Source: Actinoplanes italicus (GTDB taxonomy: Bacteria > Actinomycetota > Actinomycetes > Mycobacteriales > Micromonosporaceae). From it: a DNA stretch of 52,803 bases. The notes under the pieces were generated by a model. It saw only the letters and a list, made by a program, of their open reading frames with translations, ran no database searches and was not told the origin of the DNA. The translations under genes and the position numbers were made by a program. This document shows, piece after piece, positions 25,954-33,939 of the stretch. The stretch covers positions 1-52,803 of the forward strand of contig NZ_PVMZ01000043.1 in NCBI RefSeq assembly GCF_003001815.1, written 5' to 3'. Every line of letters begins with the position of its first letter. The first letter of the stretch is position 1.

Positions 25954-25988
25954 CGCCGCGGGCAGGGCTGTGCGGCCTGCCCGCGGCG
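25954..25988 (-). promoter_or_regulatory. 13-bp perfect hairpin between lanA and lanM
   Basis: CGCCGCGGGCAGG (25954-25966) pairs without mismatch with CCTGCCCGCGGCG (25976-25988) around a 9-base loop, in the short gap between precursor and synthetase. No T-tract follows. Such hairpins in other lantibiotic operons act as partial terminators or mRNA stabilisers that keep lanA transcript above lanM; that role is inferred here. Confidence 0.75.
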
Positions 25989-25997
25989 CGCGGGTGT

Positions 25998-26189
25998 TCA
26001 GTCGCCGATGCCGCAGAGGCGCTTCGGGAAGCTGCATTCGTAGGAGTAGGTGCAGACGTAGCCGATCGTGCTGGTGCCCGGGACGGTGAACAGGCCGCCT
26101 GCGGCCTGCGCGGCGTCCAGGTCGATCTCGGAGTCGGACAGCTCCGCCAGGATGTCGCCGGCGGCGTCGAAGTCGTCGTTGGTGAGCAT
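25998..26189 (-). CDS. lanA: class II lanthipeptide precursor, mersacidin-like
   Basis: 63-residue precursor. The leader (1-32) is acidic (DDFDAAGDILAELSDSEIDLD) and ends AAQAAGG, a double-Gly site for LanT. The 31-residue core begins L33 and contains FTVPG (34-38), VCTYSYEC (45-52) and a tail SFPKRLCGIGD. Cys are C46, C52 and C59; Ser/Thr are T35, T39, S40, T41, T47, S49 and S53. FTVPG...VCTxSxEC parallels mersacidin FTLPG...VCTLTSEC, so T35-C46 and T47-C52 rings and lipid II binding through the C-T-x-S-x-E-C ring are predicted. The ATG at 26189 is preceded by GGAGGT. The first core Cys of mersacidin is absent, and the C-terminal tail is extra. Confidence 0.93.
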   Translation of the reverse strand: MLTNDDFDAAGDILAELSDSEIDLDAAQAAGGLFTVPGTSTIGYVCTYSYECSFPKRLCGIGD

Positions 26190-26312
26190 GTGCCTTACCT
26201 CCATCGGTTTGGTGGGGCGGCGCGGCGGGAATGATGCGACGGCTGATCGATTCGCATTGCCGCGCTGTCGCTGAAGGCAGTCCACCAACGCGTCGAGCCG
26301 TACTCCACTCCA

Positions 26313-26329
26313 CATCGAACAGTTCGATG
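26313..26329. promoter_or_regulatory. palindrome CATCGAA-CAG-TTCGATG upstream of lanA
   Basis: A perfect 7-bp inverted repeat with a 3-base spacer, 124 bp upstream of the lanA start and 124 bp before the divergent small-peptide gene. It sits midway in the shared intergenic region, so it is a candidate operator; no binding protein is proven. Confidence 0.5.
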
Positions 26330-26452
26330 AGAGGGCTCAAAGGCGCGGGATGATACGGGGATCCGGCTTTCCGGGAGGCCCCGTCCGGTGCTGATCACAA
26401 AGAATTGGAAACGGACTCCTGCCGGGCGGCGGCGGCCCGTAGACATGCCCCC

Positions 26453-26656
26453 ATGACGAACAACACCCCACCTCGCCGCCGCAACGCTCGCATCGCCCGC
26501 CGGATCCTGGTGCCGGCGCTGGCCTTCGTCTTCGCCGTCGGCGCGGCGGCCCCGGCCGCGCACGCCTCCGGCCCGATCGACATCGACCTCGACATTCCGG
26601 TGCCGCACAAGCCGGGCGTCGTTCTCGACTGGCCGTGGCTCGACTGGCCGTGGTGA
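26453..26656 (+). CDS. small secreted peptide with Trp-rich C terminus
   Basis: 67 residues. A basic N terminus (RRRNARIARRI) and hydrophobic stretch (LVPALAFVFAVGAAAPA) end at a signal-peptidase-like AHAS. This leaves a mature peptide of about 29 residues: acidic-hydrophobic (PIDIDLDIPVP), then VVLDWPWLDWPW with a repeated LDWPW motif. No Cys, few Ser/Thr, so not a lanthipeptide. It is divergent from lanA across 263 bp and ends just before a bidirectional terminator. The ribosome site is weak, so the gene call rests on the signal peptide and context. Function unknown; possibly a secreted signal, immunity or surface peptide (inference). Confidence 0.6.
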   Translation: MTNNTPPRRRNARIARRILVPALAFVFAVGAAAPAAHASGPIDIDLDIPVPHKPGVVLDWPWLDWPW

Positions 26657-26673
26657 ATCGCATCCGTGAACCG

Positions 26674-26710
26674 AAAAGCCCTCCCCACCGTTTCCGGTGC
26701 GGAGGGCTTT
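26674..26710. terminator. bidirectional terminator
   Basis: AAAGCCCTCC and GGAGGGCTTT (26701-26710) pair around an inner CACCG/CGGTG stem. A run of T/A follows on both strands. It terminates the plus-strand small-peptide gene and the minus-strand class V operon ending at 26724. Confidence 0.85.
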
Positions 26711-26723
26711 GTCGTCGGTGCGA

Positions 26724-27218
26724 TCAGTCCGGGACCTGACCCACCAGGTCGAGCATCATCATGATGAAGAACTGCGCGCCGGTGCCGAACGCCGCCGCCA
26801 GTGCGTATCCCACCGCCGCGTCGGTCGCCGTGGGCGTTGCGCCCTCATGCCAGGTGACGTCGATGCTGCCGTCCTTGCGAATCTCGAAATCACCGAGTTG
26901 TACGCCGTCGCGCAGCAGCCGGTGGGTGTCCGGGCTCTTCGGGCGGTAGAGGTACTTCGCCGCACCGTGCCGCACGCGCACCTTGTACGACCCGCGCGTG
27001 TACCGGCCCGGGCCGGGGCGCAGCGTGACCTGTTCGGAGTCCACGGTCATGGTCAGCGACTTGGCGTCACGGGTGCCGATCGGGACGTGCTTGGCCTTCG
27101 TCGCGCTGCCGTGCCGCTCGATCACGGCGGTGCCGATGTGGCCATCGTGAGTGGCGGTGACGGCCACGCGGCCCTCGTCGACCTCGAGTTCGACCGGCAG
27201 GTCCTGGAGTTCGGTCAC
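26724..27218 (-). CDS. orphan 164-residue protein, last gene of the class V-like operon
   Basis: No family recognised. The N-terminal ~120 residues look like a beta-rich soluble domain (LEVDEGRVAVTATHDGHIGTAVIERHG, TMTVDSEQVTLRPG, YKVRVRHGAAKYLYRP). The C terminus is a hydrophobic helix (DAAVGYALAAAFGTGAQFFIMMML), which suggests membrane association. The GTG start overlaps the ABC exporter stop (GTGA), so it is translated with the exporter. The position suggests an export accessory or immunity protein. I know of no described lanthipeptide gene that it matches. Confidence 0.78.
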   Translation of the reverse strand: MTELQDLPVELEVDEGRVAVTATHDGHIGTAVIERHGSATKAKHVPIGTRDAKSLTMTVDSEQVTLRPGPGRYTRGSYKVRVRHGAAKYLYRPKSPDTHRLLRDGVQLGDFEIRKDGSIDVTWHEGATPTATDAAVGYALAAAFGTGAQFFIMMMLDLVGQVPD

Positions 27219-28996
27219 GATACGAGGCTCCCTGTCGTCAGTTCGTCGTCGGCGGTCAGCAGCTGGTTGTGCACCAGCTCCTGGTAGAGGTGATCACTGT
27301 GGAGCAGTTCCCGGTGCGTACCGGCGGCACGGACCAGTCCGGCATCGAGGACAACGATATTGTCGGACATCGTAACGGTGTGTAGACGGTGTGCAATGAG
27401 CAATACGGTGCAATCCCGGGCAACCTCCGCGATGACCTCACGCATCACCGCCTCGCTCCGGGAGTCCAGGTGAGCGGTCATCTCGTCGAGCAGCAGCACA
27501 CCGGGCCTGCGCAGCAGTGCACGGGCCACCGCCAGCCGCTGCCGCTCGCCGCCGGACAGGGCCAGGCCGCGGGTGCCGATGTCGGTGTCGATGCCGTCCG
27601 GCATTCCGGAGACCAGACCCGCGAGTTGGGTACGTTCGAGCACGTCCACGATCGCCGCGTCGTCCGCGTCGGGTGCCGCGTAGGTGAGGTTCTCCCGCAG
27701 CGTGCCGGCAAGCATCGGAGTGTCCTGCTCGACATAGGCGATCTGCTGCCGCACCAGCTCCCGCGGCTGACCGGAGATGTCGTCGCCCCCGAGCAGGATG
27801 CGACCGGCGGTCGGCTCGTAAAAGCGCTCCACCAGCGAGAACAGCGTCGTCTTGCCGGCGCCGGACGGGCCGACCAGCGCGGTGATGCCACCGGCCGGTG
27901 CGGTGAAGGTGACTCCGGCCAGGATCTCGCCGCGGTCGCCGTACCCGAAGCTGACGTTCTCGAAGGCCAGTGACGGGATCCGGCGTGGCGGCGGTGCCGT
28001 GGCGGTGGCCGGCTCGACGTCCATCTCCTCGACCTGCTGGATCCGGACCATCGCGCCGAGACCCTGGTGCAGGCTGGTCGCGCCGTCGAGCAGGGCGACG
28101 ATCGGCGTGCCCAGGTTGAACAGGTACAGCAGGAACGCGATGAGCACCGCGACCGTGATGTCCTGCCGGGCCACCAGCACACCGCCCAGGCCGATCACGG
28201 CGAGGAACGACGCCTGCATGGCCAGACCGGTCACCACCGAGATGAAGACCTGATAGCGCACCCCGGTCAGGGCCGCGTCGTATGACCGTACGGCTGCCTT
28301 GTCGGCTCTTTCGATTTCCCGTTCCTCAGCGCCGCTGGCCTTGACCGTGCGGATGGCGCCGAGCGCGCGATCCATGCTGGCGCCCAGTTCACCGACGGCC
28401 TCCTGGCCACGGGTCACCGCGGCACGCACCCGGGGGAACACCACCACGACCGCGACCAGCGCGACCACCAGGACACCCGCGGTGACGCCGAGCAGCATCG
28501 GACTGAGCACCGCCATGATCACGACGGCGGCGATCAGGTGCAGTGTCCCGTCGACCAGCTTGATCGCGCCGCTGGTGGCCGCGTACTGCACCATCGTGCT
28601 GTCCGCGGTCAGCCGGGACGTGAGGTCGGCCGGCTCCGAGCGGTCGACCTCACTGATCCGCAGCCGGATGAGCCGGCGGATCAGGCCGCGGCGGACGTCC
28701 AGCACGATGCGTTCCGAGGTGCGTTCGGTGAGCCAGGACTCCACCGCGGTGAGCAGTAGCGAGAACAGGATGAACGCGAACAGGGCGATCGCCAGGCCGC
28801 GAACGCTGTCGCCCGCACCGAGACGGGTGATGATCCGCTCGGTGAGCAGTGGCTGGGTCAGGGCCAGCACGCTGCTGGCCAGGGTGAGCGCAAGCGCGCC
28901 CAGCAGTACGCCCAGGTGTGGCCGGGCGTATTTCAGCAGAGCACGCAGGGCGCTGGGGCGGTATCGGCCGCCCACAGCCTCATCGGGGTCGGCCAT
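27215..28996 (-). CDS. ABC exporter (MsbA-type, fused membrane and ATPase domains)
   Basis: 593 residues. Six TM helices lie in ~1-320, then the nucleotide-binding domain: Walker A GPSGAGKTT, YVEQDTPML Q-loop, LSGGERQRLAVARA signature, LLLDEMTAHLD Walker B, AHRLHT switch. Unlike the LanT at 20921 it has no C39 peptidase, so leader removal must be done by another enzyme, plausibly the M16 pair encoded directly upstream. The ATG at 28996 overlaps the M16 partner gene by 17 bp. Expected role: export of the class V-like product or self-protection. Confidence 0.92.
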   Translation of the reverse strand: MADPDEAVGGRYRPSALRALLKYARPHLGVLLGALALTLASSVLALTQPLLTERIITRLGAGDSVRGLAIALFAFILFSLLLTAVESWLTERTSERIVLDVRRGLIRRLIRLRISEVDRSEPADLTSRLTADSTMVQYAATSGAIKLVDGTLHLIAAVVIMAVLSPMLLGVTAGVLVVALVAVVVVFPRVRAAVTRGQEAVGELGASMDRALGAIRTVKASGAEEREIERADKAAVRSYDAALTGVRYQVFISVVTGLAMQASFLAVIGLGGVLVARQDITVAVLIAFLLYLFNLGTPIVALLDGATSLHQGLGAMVRIQQVEEMDVEPATATAPPPRRIPSLAFENVSFGYGDRGEILAGVTFTAPAGGITALVGPSGAGKTTLFSLVERFYEPTAGRILLGGDDISGQPRELVRQQIAYVEQDTPMLAGTLRENLTYAAPDADDAAIVDVLERTQLAGLVSGMPDGIDTDIGTRGLALSGGERQRLAVARALLRRPGVLLLDEMTAHLDSRSEAVMREVIAEVARDCTVLLIAHRLHTVTMSDNIVVLDAGLVRAAGTHRELLHSDHLYQELVHNQLLTADDELTTGSLVS

Positions 28997-29963
28997 GTCC
29001 TTGTCCTTCCTGGTCGAGCGGGGGCCCGGAGGCGACTACAGCGAACGAGTGACGGGTGAGATATCGCTGGGCGGCGGCCGTGACGTCGGCCGGATCGACC
29101 CGGTCCAGCAGTTCGGGCAAGGTCGGCCAGAACGCGGGCGGCAGCCCGTCCGCGACGGCTTCGGCGCACGTCGTGGCGGTCTGCGCGGTTCCGGCAAGGG
29201 CGACGACCGTGGAACGGAACGTGCCGGCCCGCGCCGCCTGCCAGGCCTCCGCGGTCGGGACGTGCCAGTCGGTGGCGGCCAGTTCGTCGAGCACGGCGGC
29301 CGCCACCTCGGCCGCTCCCGCGTCCAGCACGTCGGCCTCCACCGACAGCCAGGCGCCGCCGGAGTGCTCGACCACGCAGGACGCGCTGAGCAGACCGGCG
29401 AACCGGCTGCTCAGCCCGCGGTGCAGAGCGGCTCCGGCCAGTTCGGCGGCGAGCAGCACCGCGGCGAACGCGCCGTCGGAGGGCTCCGGCGCGGGCGCCG
29501 CGGCGAGCACGGTGGCGTACGAGGCCTCCGGGTCGTCGACGATGCGGACGGCGGTGTACGAGTCCCGGGATCGCATCCGGGGCCGGCGGCGGCCGGCCGG
29601 GACGAACCCGCCGAGGTGCCGGGCCGCCGCGGCGACGGCGGCCGACGACTCGACCGCGCCCGCGAGCAGCAGCAGGTCACTGCTGCCCGGGACGCGTGGC
29701 AGCAGCTCGAATCGCTCACCGAGCAACTCGCGGCGCAGCCGGTCGCGGGGTGCCGGCCGCGGGTCACGTGAGGCCGGCACGACGAGATCACTCAGGCACG
29801 CGTCGAGCCGGTCGGGTGAGGCGGTGGCCTCCACGACCTGGCCGGTCAGCACCAGGCGGGCCTCGACGACCGTGCTGGCCGGGGCCGGCAGCACGACCAG
29901 CCGCAGGCCACCGGGCAGGCGGATGTCGGTGACCGGGGTCCAGCTCCCGGCTGGCCTGCTCAC
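28980..29963 (-). CDS. M16B peptidase partner subunit, catalytically inactive type
   Basis: 327 residues from the GTG at 29963, which overlaps the previous stop (GTGA). The fold pattern is M16: an N-terminal DIRLPGGLRLVVLPAPAS strand pair, a middle RIVDDPEASYATVLAAAPAPEPSD segment, and a C-terminal DRVDPADVTAAAQRYLTRHSFAVVASGP that is standard for these domains. No HxxEH zinc motif is present, so it should be the non-catalytic half of a heterodimer with the next gene upstream. Heterodimeric M16B enzymes are used by several peptide pathways, including lanthipeptide maturation in Paenibacillus, as I recall. Confidence 0.85.
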   Translation of the reverse strand: MSRPAGSWTPVTDIRLPGGLRLVVLPAPASTVVEARLVLTGQVVEATASPDRLDACLSDLVVPASRDPRPAPRDRLRRELLGERFELLPRVPGSSDLLLLAGAVESSAAVAAAARHLGGFVPAGRRRPRMRSRDSYTAVRIVDDPEASYATVLAAAPAPEPSDGAFAAVLLAAELAGAALHRGLSSRFAGLLSASCVVEHSGGAWLSVEADVLDAGAAEVAAAVLDELAATDWHVPTAEAWQAARAGTFRSTVVALAGTAQTATTCAEAVADGLPPAFWPTLPELLDRVDPADVTAAAQRYLTRHSFAVVASGPPLDQEGQGHGRPR

Positions 29964-31123
29964 GGCGGGCCCCCGAAGACTGTCAGAGCCTCGGCGGTAC
30001 GCGACAGCGCCGCCTCGGTCACGGCACGCACCCGGTCGGCGAGGTCCTCGGGCGGTCCCGCTCCGGGCAGCAGCAACGCGATGCGGCTCGCCTCGGCGGC
30101 GTAGCCCTCGGGGCTGTCCAGGCGGCGGCGCAGGTCCAGGCGTACCTGCTCCCGGGCCTGATCCAGCTCCGCACCCGGCACCGGACCGCCGGCAAGCTCG
30201 CGCAGATGGTCGAGGAATGCCCGGCGCGCGCCCGCGGCCGGGAGCAGCGCCACCGTCATGTCGTCGCGGCGCACGGTCAAGGACCGGCCGAACCAACCGG
30301 CTCGCAGCCAGCCGGGATGCCCGGCCGCGCCGAGCCGCCGGGTGACGAGCCGGGCCAGCACGAGGTGGGTCAGATGGGCGACCGGGTCACGGTTCAGATC
30401 AGGCATGGGGTACGCGATGAGCCCGTTCACCGGTGACAGGGCCCGCCGACGGCCGGGCCGTCCGAGCCGGTCGGAGGAGTCCGGCCGCCCGTCGAACGCC
30501 TCGGCGATGACCGGGTCGATCCGCTCCGGGTCGATGTCACCGACGACCGCGACCGCGGTGTTGCCCGGCCGGTAGTGCGCACGCCGGAACGCCGCCACCT
30601 GCTCCGGCGACAGCGCCCGCAGCTGGTCGACATCGCCGTAGCCGTCGGCCAGCGCCGGATCGCCACCACCCAGCGCGGCCGCCGCGATCCCCCACGGGAA
30701 ACCGCGGCCGGGTCCGAGCGCCCGGATCTCCTCGACGACCTTGTCGATCTCCTCGGCGAGCACCTCGGCCGCAACGGCGTCGGCGCTGATCGCGTCGGCG
30801 AACCGCCGGACGGCCGGGCCGGCGGCGGCCGGCGGCACGAGGGCGGTGAACACGGTGTGGTCGGGCCACGTGTGCGCACCGGCGATCCCACCGATCCGGT
30901 CCAGCCATTCGAACAGCTCCGGTGCCGCCGGGTCCGGCCGGTGCCTCATCACCAGGTGTTCGCAGAGGTGGGCCAGTCCCCGGGTCCCGTCACGGTCGGC
31001 CCGATGTCCGGTACCGACCGCGACAGAGACCGCGGCGATCCGCCAGCGCGGGTCCGCCCGCACCCGGGGGCGGATGCCACTCGTCCGGGTAGGCCCGTCG
31101 CTGGTCATCGCCGTGCTGGTCAT
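29960..31123 (-). CDS. M16B zinc peptidase, catalytic subunit
   Basis: 387 residues. Inverted zinc motif H52-L-C-E55-H56 with a downstream Glu in the VVEEIRALGPGR helix gives the complete M16 metal site. FRRAHYRPGNTAVAVVGDIDPE is the usual conserved strand-turn. The substrate-binding C-terminal half includes NRDPVAHLTHLVLARLV. With its inactive partner it likely trims or removes the leader of the precursor at 35632, since the operon has no other protease (inference). The ATG overlaps the methyltransferase stop (ATGA). Confidence 0.9.
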   Translation of the reverse strand: MTSTAMTSDGPTRTSGIRPRVRADPRWRIAAVSVAVGTGHRADRDGTRGLAHLCEHLVMRHRPDPAAPELFEWLDRIGGIAGAHTWPDHTVFTALVPPAAAGPAVRRFADAISADAVAAEVLAEEIDKVVEEIRALGPGRGFPWGIAAAALGGGDPALADGYGDVDQLRALSPEQVAAFRRAHYRPGNTAVAVVGDIDPERIDPVIAEAFDGRPDSSDRLGRPGRRRALSPVNGLIAYPMPDLNRDPVAHLTHLVLARLVTRRLGAAGHPGWLRAGWFGRSLTVRRDDMTVALLPAAGARRAFLDHLRELAGGPVPGAELDQAREQVRLDLRRRLDSPEGYAAEASRIALLLPGAGPPEDLADRVRAVTEAALSRTAEALTVFGGPP

Positions 31124-31863
31124 CGCCGGGGCCGGTACACCGAGACGGCCATCTGCCTGCTGTCCGAGCCGGAGAACGGGCGGCGGTCCCAGCCACCGAA
31201 GCGGTCGGCGAGTTCGAGCCCGGCCATGCCGGCCAGCAGGTCCAGTTCACTGGGCCAGACGTACCGCATGGCCAGCGTGCTGACCTCCGGGTCACGGCCG
31301 GCCCGCAGCAGCGTGTTCACGACGATCATCAGCTGGTCGGCGGGGAGCGTACGGATGTTCTCGATCAGCACACCGGTCTCGCCGACCGGGTTGACGTTGG
31401 TGACGGCCGCGGTCTGCGAGTGGTACGAGGTCGGGTCGAACGTCTCCAGCACGGCGACCCCGTCCGGGCCGATGTGCCGGGCGATCGACCGCATGGTGGC
31501 CAGCTGGGCCTCCGGCGTCAGAGCGCAGCAGAACACGTTGAACGGCGCCAGCACGACGTCGAACACGGGACCCAGTTCGAGCGTGGTGAAGTCACCCTCG
31601 GTGATGGTGAGCCGCTCGGCGTCCGGCTTGGCACGCAGGATCTCGATCATGTTGGCCGAGGCCTCCAGGCCGTGCACGTCGTAACCGTGCCGGGCCAGCG
31701 GGAGGCCGATACGCCCGGTGCCGATGCCGAACTCCAGCACGGCGCCCTTGGGGTACCCGAGCGTCTCGAGGAACTCGATCACGCCGCTGGACTCGAAGTC
31801 GGGGTAGATGTCGTCGTAGTAGCCGGCAACGGCGTCGCTGAAGGGAACGGCTTGCTCATACAT
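31120..31863 (-). CDS. class I SAM-dependent methyltransferase
   Basis: 247 residues, Rossmann-type. Motif I is VLEFGIGTGRIGLPLA (residues ~42-57), followed by an acidic HGLEAS at the end of strand 2, DFTTLELGPVFDVVLAPFNVF for motif II, and IGPDGVAVLETFDP for motif III. In class V lanthipeptide and linaridin clusters a methyltransferase N,N-dimethylates the freed N-terminal residue; the same is expected here but not shown. It overlaps the HopA1-like gene by 8 bp. Confidence 0.88.
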   Translation of the reverse strand: MYEQAVPFSDAVAGYYDDIYPDFESSGVIEFLETLGYPKGAVLEFGIGTGRIGLPLARHGYDVHGLEASANMIEILRAKPDAERLTITEGDFTTLELGPVFDVVLAPFNVFCCALTPEAQLATMRSIARHIGPDGVAVLETFDPTSYHSQTAAVTNVNPVGETGVLIENIRTLPADQLMIVVNTLLRAGRDPEVSTLAMRYVWPSELDLLAGMAGLELADRFGGWDRRPFSGSDSRQMAVSVYRPRR

Positions 31864-32815
31864 GGGTCAAGTCCTCTGCTCGGAGATTGCGCGCGGGGCG
31901 CCGCGGGTCGATCCGGGCGGCCCGGAAGTGCCGGGCGATCACGTCGTCGCGCGCCGGGGCGCCGGGTGTGGTCGCGTGCTCGATCAGTGCGGTGGCCAGG
32001 GCGGTGCTGCGGTGCTGGCCGAAGCTGAGACCGGACTGGCCGGGCCGGTCGTCGACGGGGTCGTCGGCGCCGCTGATGCCGGGCCGGTAACGCTCGGTGT
32101 AGGCCGAGACGTCCGAGGCGACGCCGGGCAGGCCGTCGAGTGCGTCGGCCAGGTCCTGCTCGGCCGCGGCCGGCGCCCCGGTCAGGTACACCACGAGGGC
32201 GTCGCGCCGGGGGTAGGCGGACCGGTCTGACAGCACCTTGGCGTGGTAGCCGGCTTCGGTGCGTTCCAGGTGGTCGAGGGCCCGGTGCCAGATCTCCGGC
32301 GCGTACCGGGAGTCCTCGATGTGCACGAACAGCCGCCGGACCTGCGCCTGGGCGTCGGAGTGGTGGCGTGAGCCCATCACGTAGTAGAAGCCGGGCGACA
32401 CGTTCGGGCGCCGCGAGTCGAGCAGCACCTCGGCGATCTCACCGGGCCGCGGTTCACCGATCCCCGCGTACCGCTCGCGCGGGACGCGTGCCGTGATCTC
32501 CGGCAGGCGCACGATCATGTCGTCGCCGTCCAGGCCGATCAGCAGCCCGCGGGACGGGGTGAAGCGGTGCGGAACGGCGTCATGCAGCTCGTCCTCGAAC
32601 TGCCCGTCGTGTCGCTTGCGGGGCATCATCGTGGCGTCGGCCGGTGGCGGCGCGGCCCCGGAGTGCAGCTTCCGGTAGAGCAGCAGGGCCAGGGACCCGC
32701 GCAGCTCACGCGGGTCCTCGGCGGTGATCTTCTGATCACCGACCTGTGCGGCACTGCCATCGGCCGCGACGGTCACCGTCGCCAGCGCCTCGGTCAGTCG
32801 CGGATCGATCAGCAC
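31856..32815 (-). CDS. HopA1-family protein (class V lanthipeptide synthetase component, LxmY-like)
   Basis: 319 residues from the GTG at 32815, which overlaps the kinase stop. The HopA1 pattern is clear: RFTPSRGLLIGLDGD, GFYYVMGS, RLFVHIED, then AGYHAKVLSDRSAYPRRDALVVYL and GLSFGQHRSTALATAL. HopA1-type proteins pair with APH-fold kinases in class V lanthipeptide and thioamitide pathways, where kinase and lyase together dehydrate Ser/Thr. The phospho-lyase role is inferred from that pairing. No YcaO or TfuA gene is present, so a thioamitide is not indicated. Confidence 0.88.
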   Translation of the reverse strand: MLIDPRLTEALATVTVAADGSAAQVGDQKITAEDPRELRGSLALLLYRKLHSGAAPPPADATMMPRKRHDGQFEDELHDAVPHRFTPSRGLLIGLDGDDMIVRLPEITARVPRERYAGIGEPRPGEIAEVLLDSRRPNVSPGFYYVMGSRHHSDAQAQVRRLFVHIEDSRYAPEIWHRALDHLERTEAGYHAKVLSDRSAYPRRDALVVYLTGAPAAAEQDLADALDGLPGVASDVSAYTERYRPGISGADDPVDDRPGQSGLSFGQHRSTALATALIEHATTPGAPARDDVIARHFRAARIDPRRPARNLRAEDLTHV

Positions 32816-33939
32816 GGCTGGGTCTCCCTGTCCTTCAGGCCCAGCAGCTCGGCGGCGGCCGCGGGCGAGATGATCAGCCGGCGTCCGATGCCGGCGATGG
32901 CCTTGGCGGCCGGGTTGAGCTGCGAGTTCTGCTCGGCCCAGGTGATCAGCCGGTCGTACATGTGCCACCCGGCGAACCCGATGGCACGCTCGGAAAGACC
33001 TTCGTCAGTTGGCGCGGCAGAGCGGTAACCCGACCAGAACGCTCGGACCAGCACCCCTGCCCGGTCGACACCCAGTCCCGCCCGGCGGCGTACCTCGGCG
33101 TGGTCGAGCTCGGCGGTCCCGCCGGACGCGACGGCCGCCTTGCGGTCGGTCAGCGCCAGGTAGATCGCCTGGAACACCAGCTCGCCGACGAGCGCGCCGA
33201 CGTCCCGCGCCGGGTCGCCGAGCCGGAAGTACTCCCAGTCGCACAGCTGCACCCGGCCGTCGCTGATCAGGAACTGGTCGAGTCGCAGATCGCCGTGCAC
33301 CGGCACCTTGCGGGCGAGACTCTCCTGTTCGCGCAGCTCGACGAGGCGCTCGACCAGCGGCAGGTCGTTCTGCACGAGCCGCCAGCCGGCCAGCTGCGCC
33401 ATCGTGTAACCGCCGAGCAGCACCACCGGCATGGCACGCAGCCAGGCCAGCGGCGGCATCTCCAGTGGCGTCTCGTCGGCGAGGTCACCCGGGTCGAGCC
33501 CGTGCAGGGCACCGACCGCCGCGCCCGCCTGCTGGCAGACCGACGGCTCCAGTTCGCCCGCGACCGCGACGGCGTTGAGCCCGCGGGCGCCGGGCACCAG
33601 CCGGAACGCCACGAGACCCGCCTCTTCGTCGGTGCCGAGCAGGTCCGGCGAGCGCAACGGCGAGCCGGGCGGACGGGTCTTCGCGACGGTCTCGTACGCC
33701 AGCGTGCGCCGCAGCGCCGTCTGCGCGATGTCCGCGATCGTCGGCAGCGCCTTCACGAACAGCCGGTCGCCGGTCGTGGTGGTGCCGGACCAGTTGAGGT
33801 TGCGTCCGCCGTGCGCGGCGAGAGTGGCCGGGTCGAACTCGCCGTACCCGAGCCGGGCCACGAAGCGGTTCACCTCGGGGTGGTCGTCGAGGCTCTCCGG
33901 GGTGAAGGCGAGCGCCATCGAGCTGGTCGAGTCGGTCAT
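32809..33939 (-). CDS. APH-fold phosphotransferase (class V lanthipeptide synthetase component, LxmK-like)
   Basis: 376 residues. N-terminal lobe with RLFVKALP; catalytic loop VHGDLRLDQFLI (H215-G-D217) and metal motif LCDWEYFRLGDPARDVG, the aminoglycoside-phosphotransferase signature, with Gln where many APH proteins have Asn. The nucleotide-binding and catalytic Asp are kept, so it should be an active kinase that phosphorylates Ser/Thr of the precursor (family inference). The ATG at 33939 overlaps the pseudokinase-like gene's stop (ATGA). Longer upstream open reading is the shadow of that gene. Confidence 0.9.
   Translation of the reverse strand: MTDSTSSMALAFTPESLDDHPEVNRFVARLGYGEFDPATLAAHGGRNLNWSGTTTTGDRLFVKALPTIADIAQTALRRTLAYETVAKTRPPGSPLRSPDLLGTDEEAGLVAFRLVPGARGLNAVAVAGELEPSVCQQAGAAVGALHGLDPGDLADETPLEMPPLAWLRAMPVVLLGGYTMAQLAGWRLVQNDLPLVERLVELREQESLARKVPVHGDLRLDQFLISDGRVQLCDWEYFRLGDPARDVGALVGELVFQAIYLALTDRKAAVASGGTAELDHAEVRRRAGLGVDRAGVLVRAFWSGYRSAAPTDEGLSERAIGFAGWHMYDRLITWAEQNSQLNPAAKAIAGIGRRLIISPAAAAELLGLKDRETQPC

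Noticed and set aside
25930..26340. N-terminal extension of LanM to 26340
   Set aside because: It would translate lanA in another frame. The ATG at 25929 has GGAGG and gives the usual LanM start.
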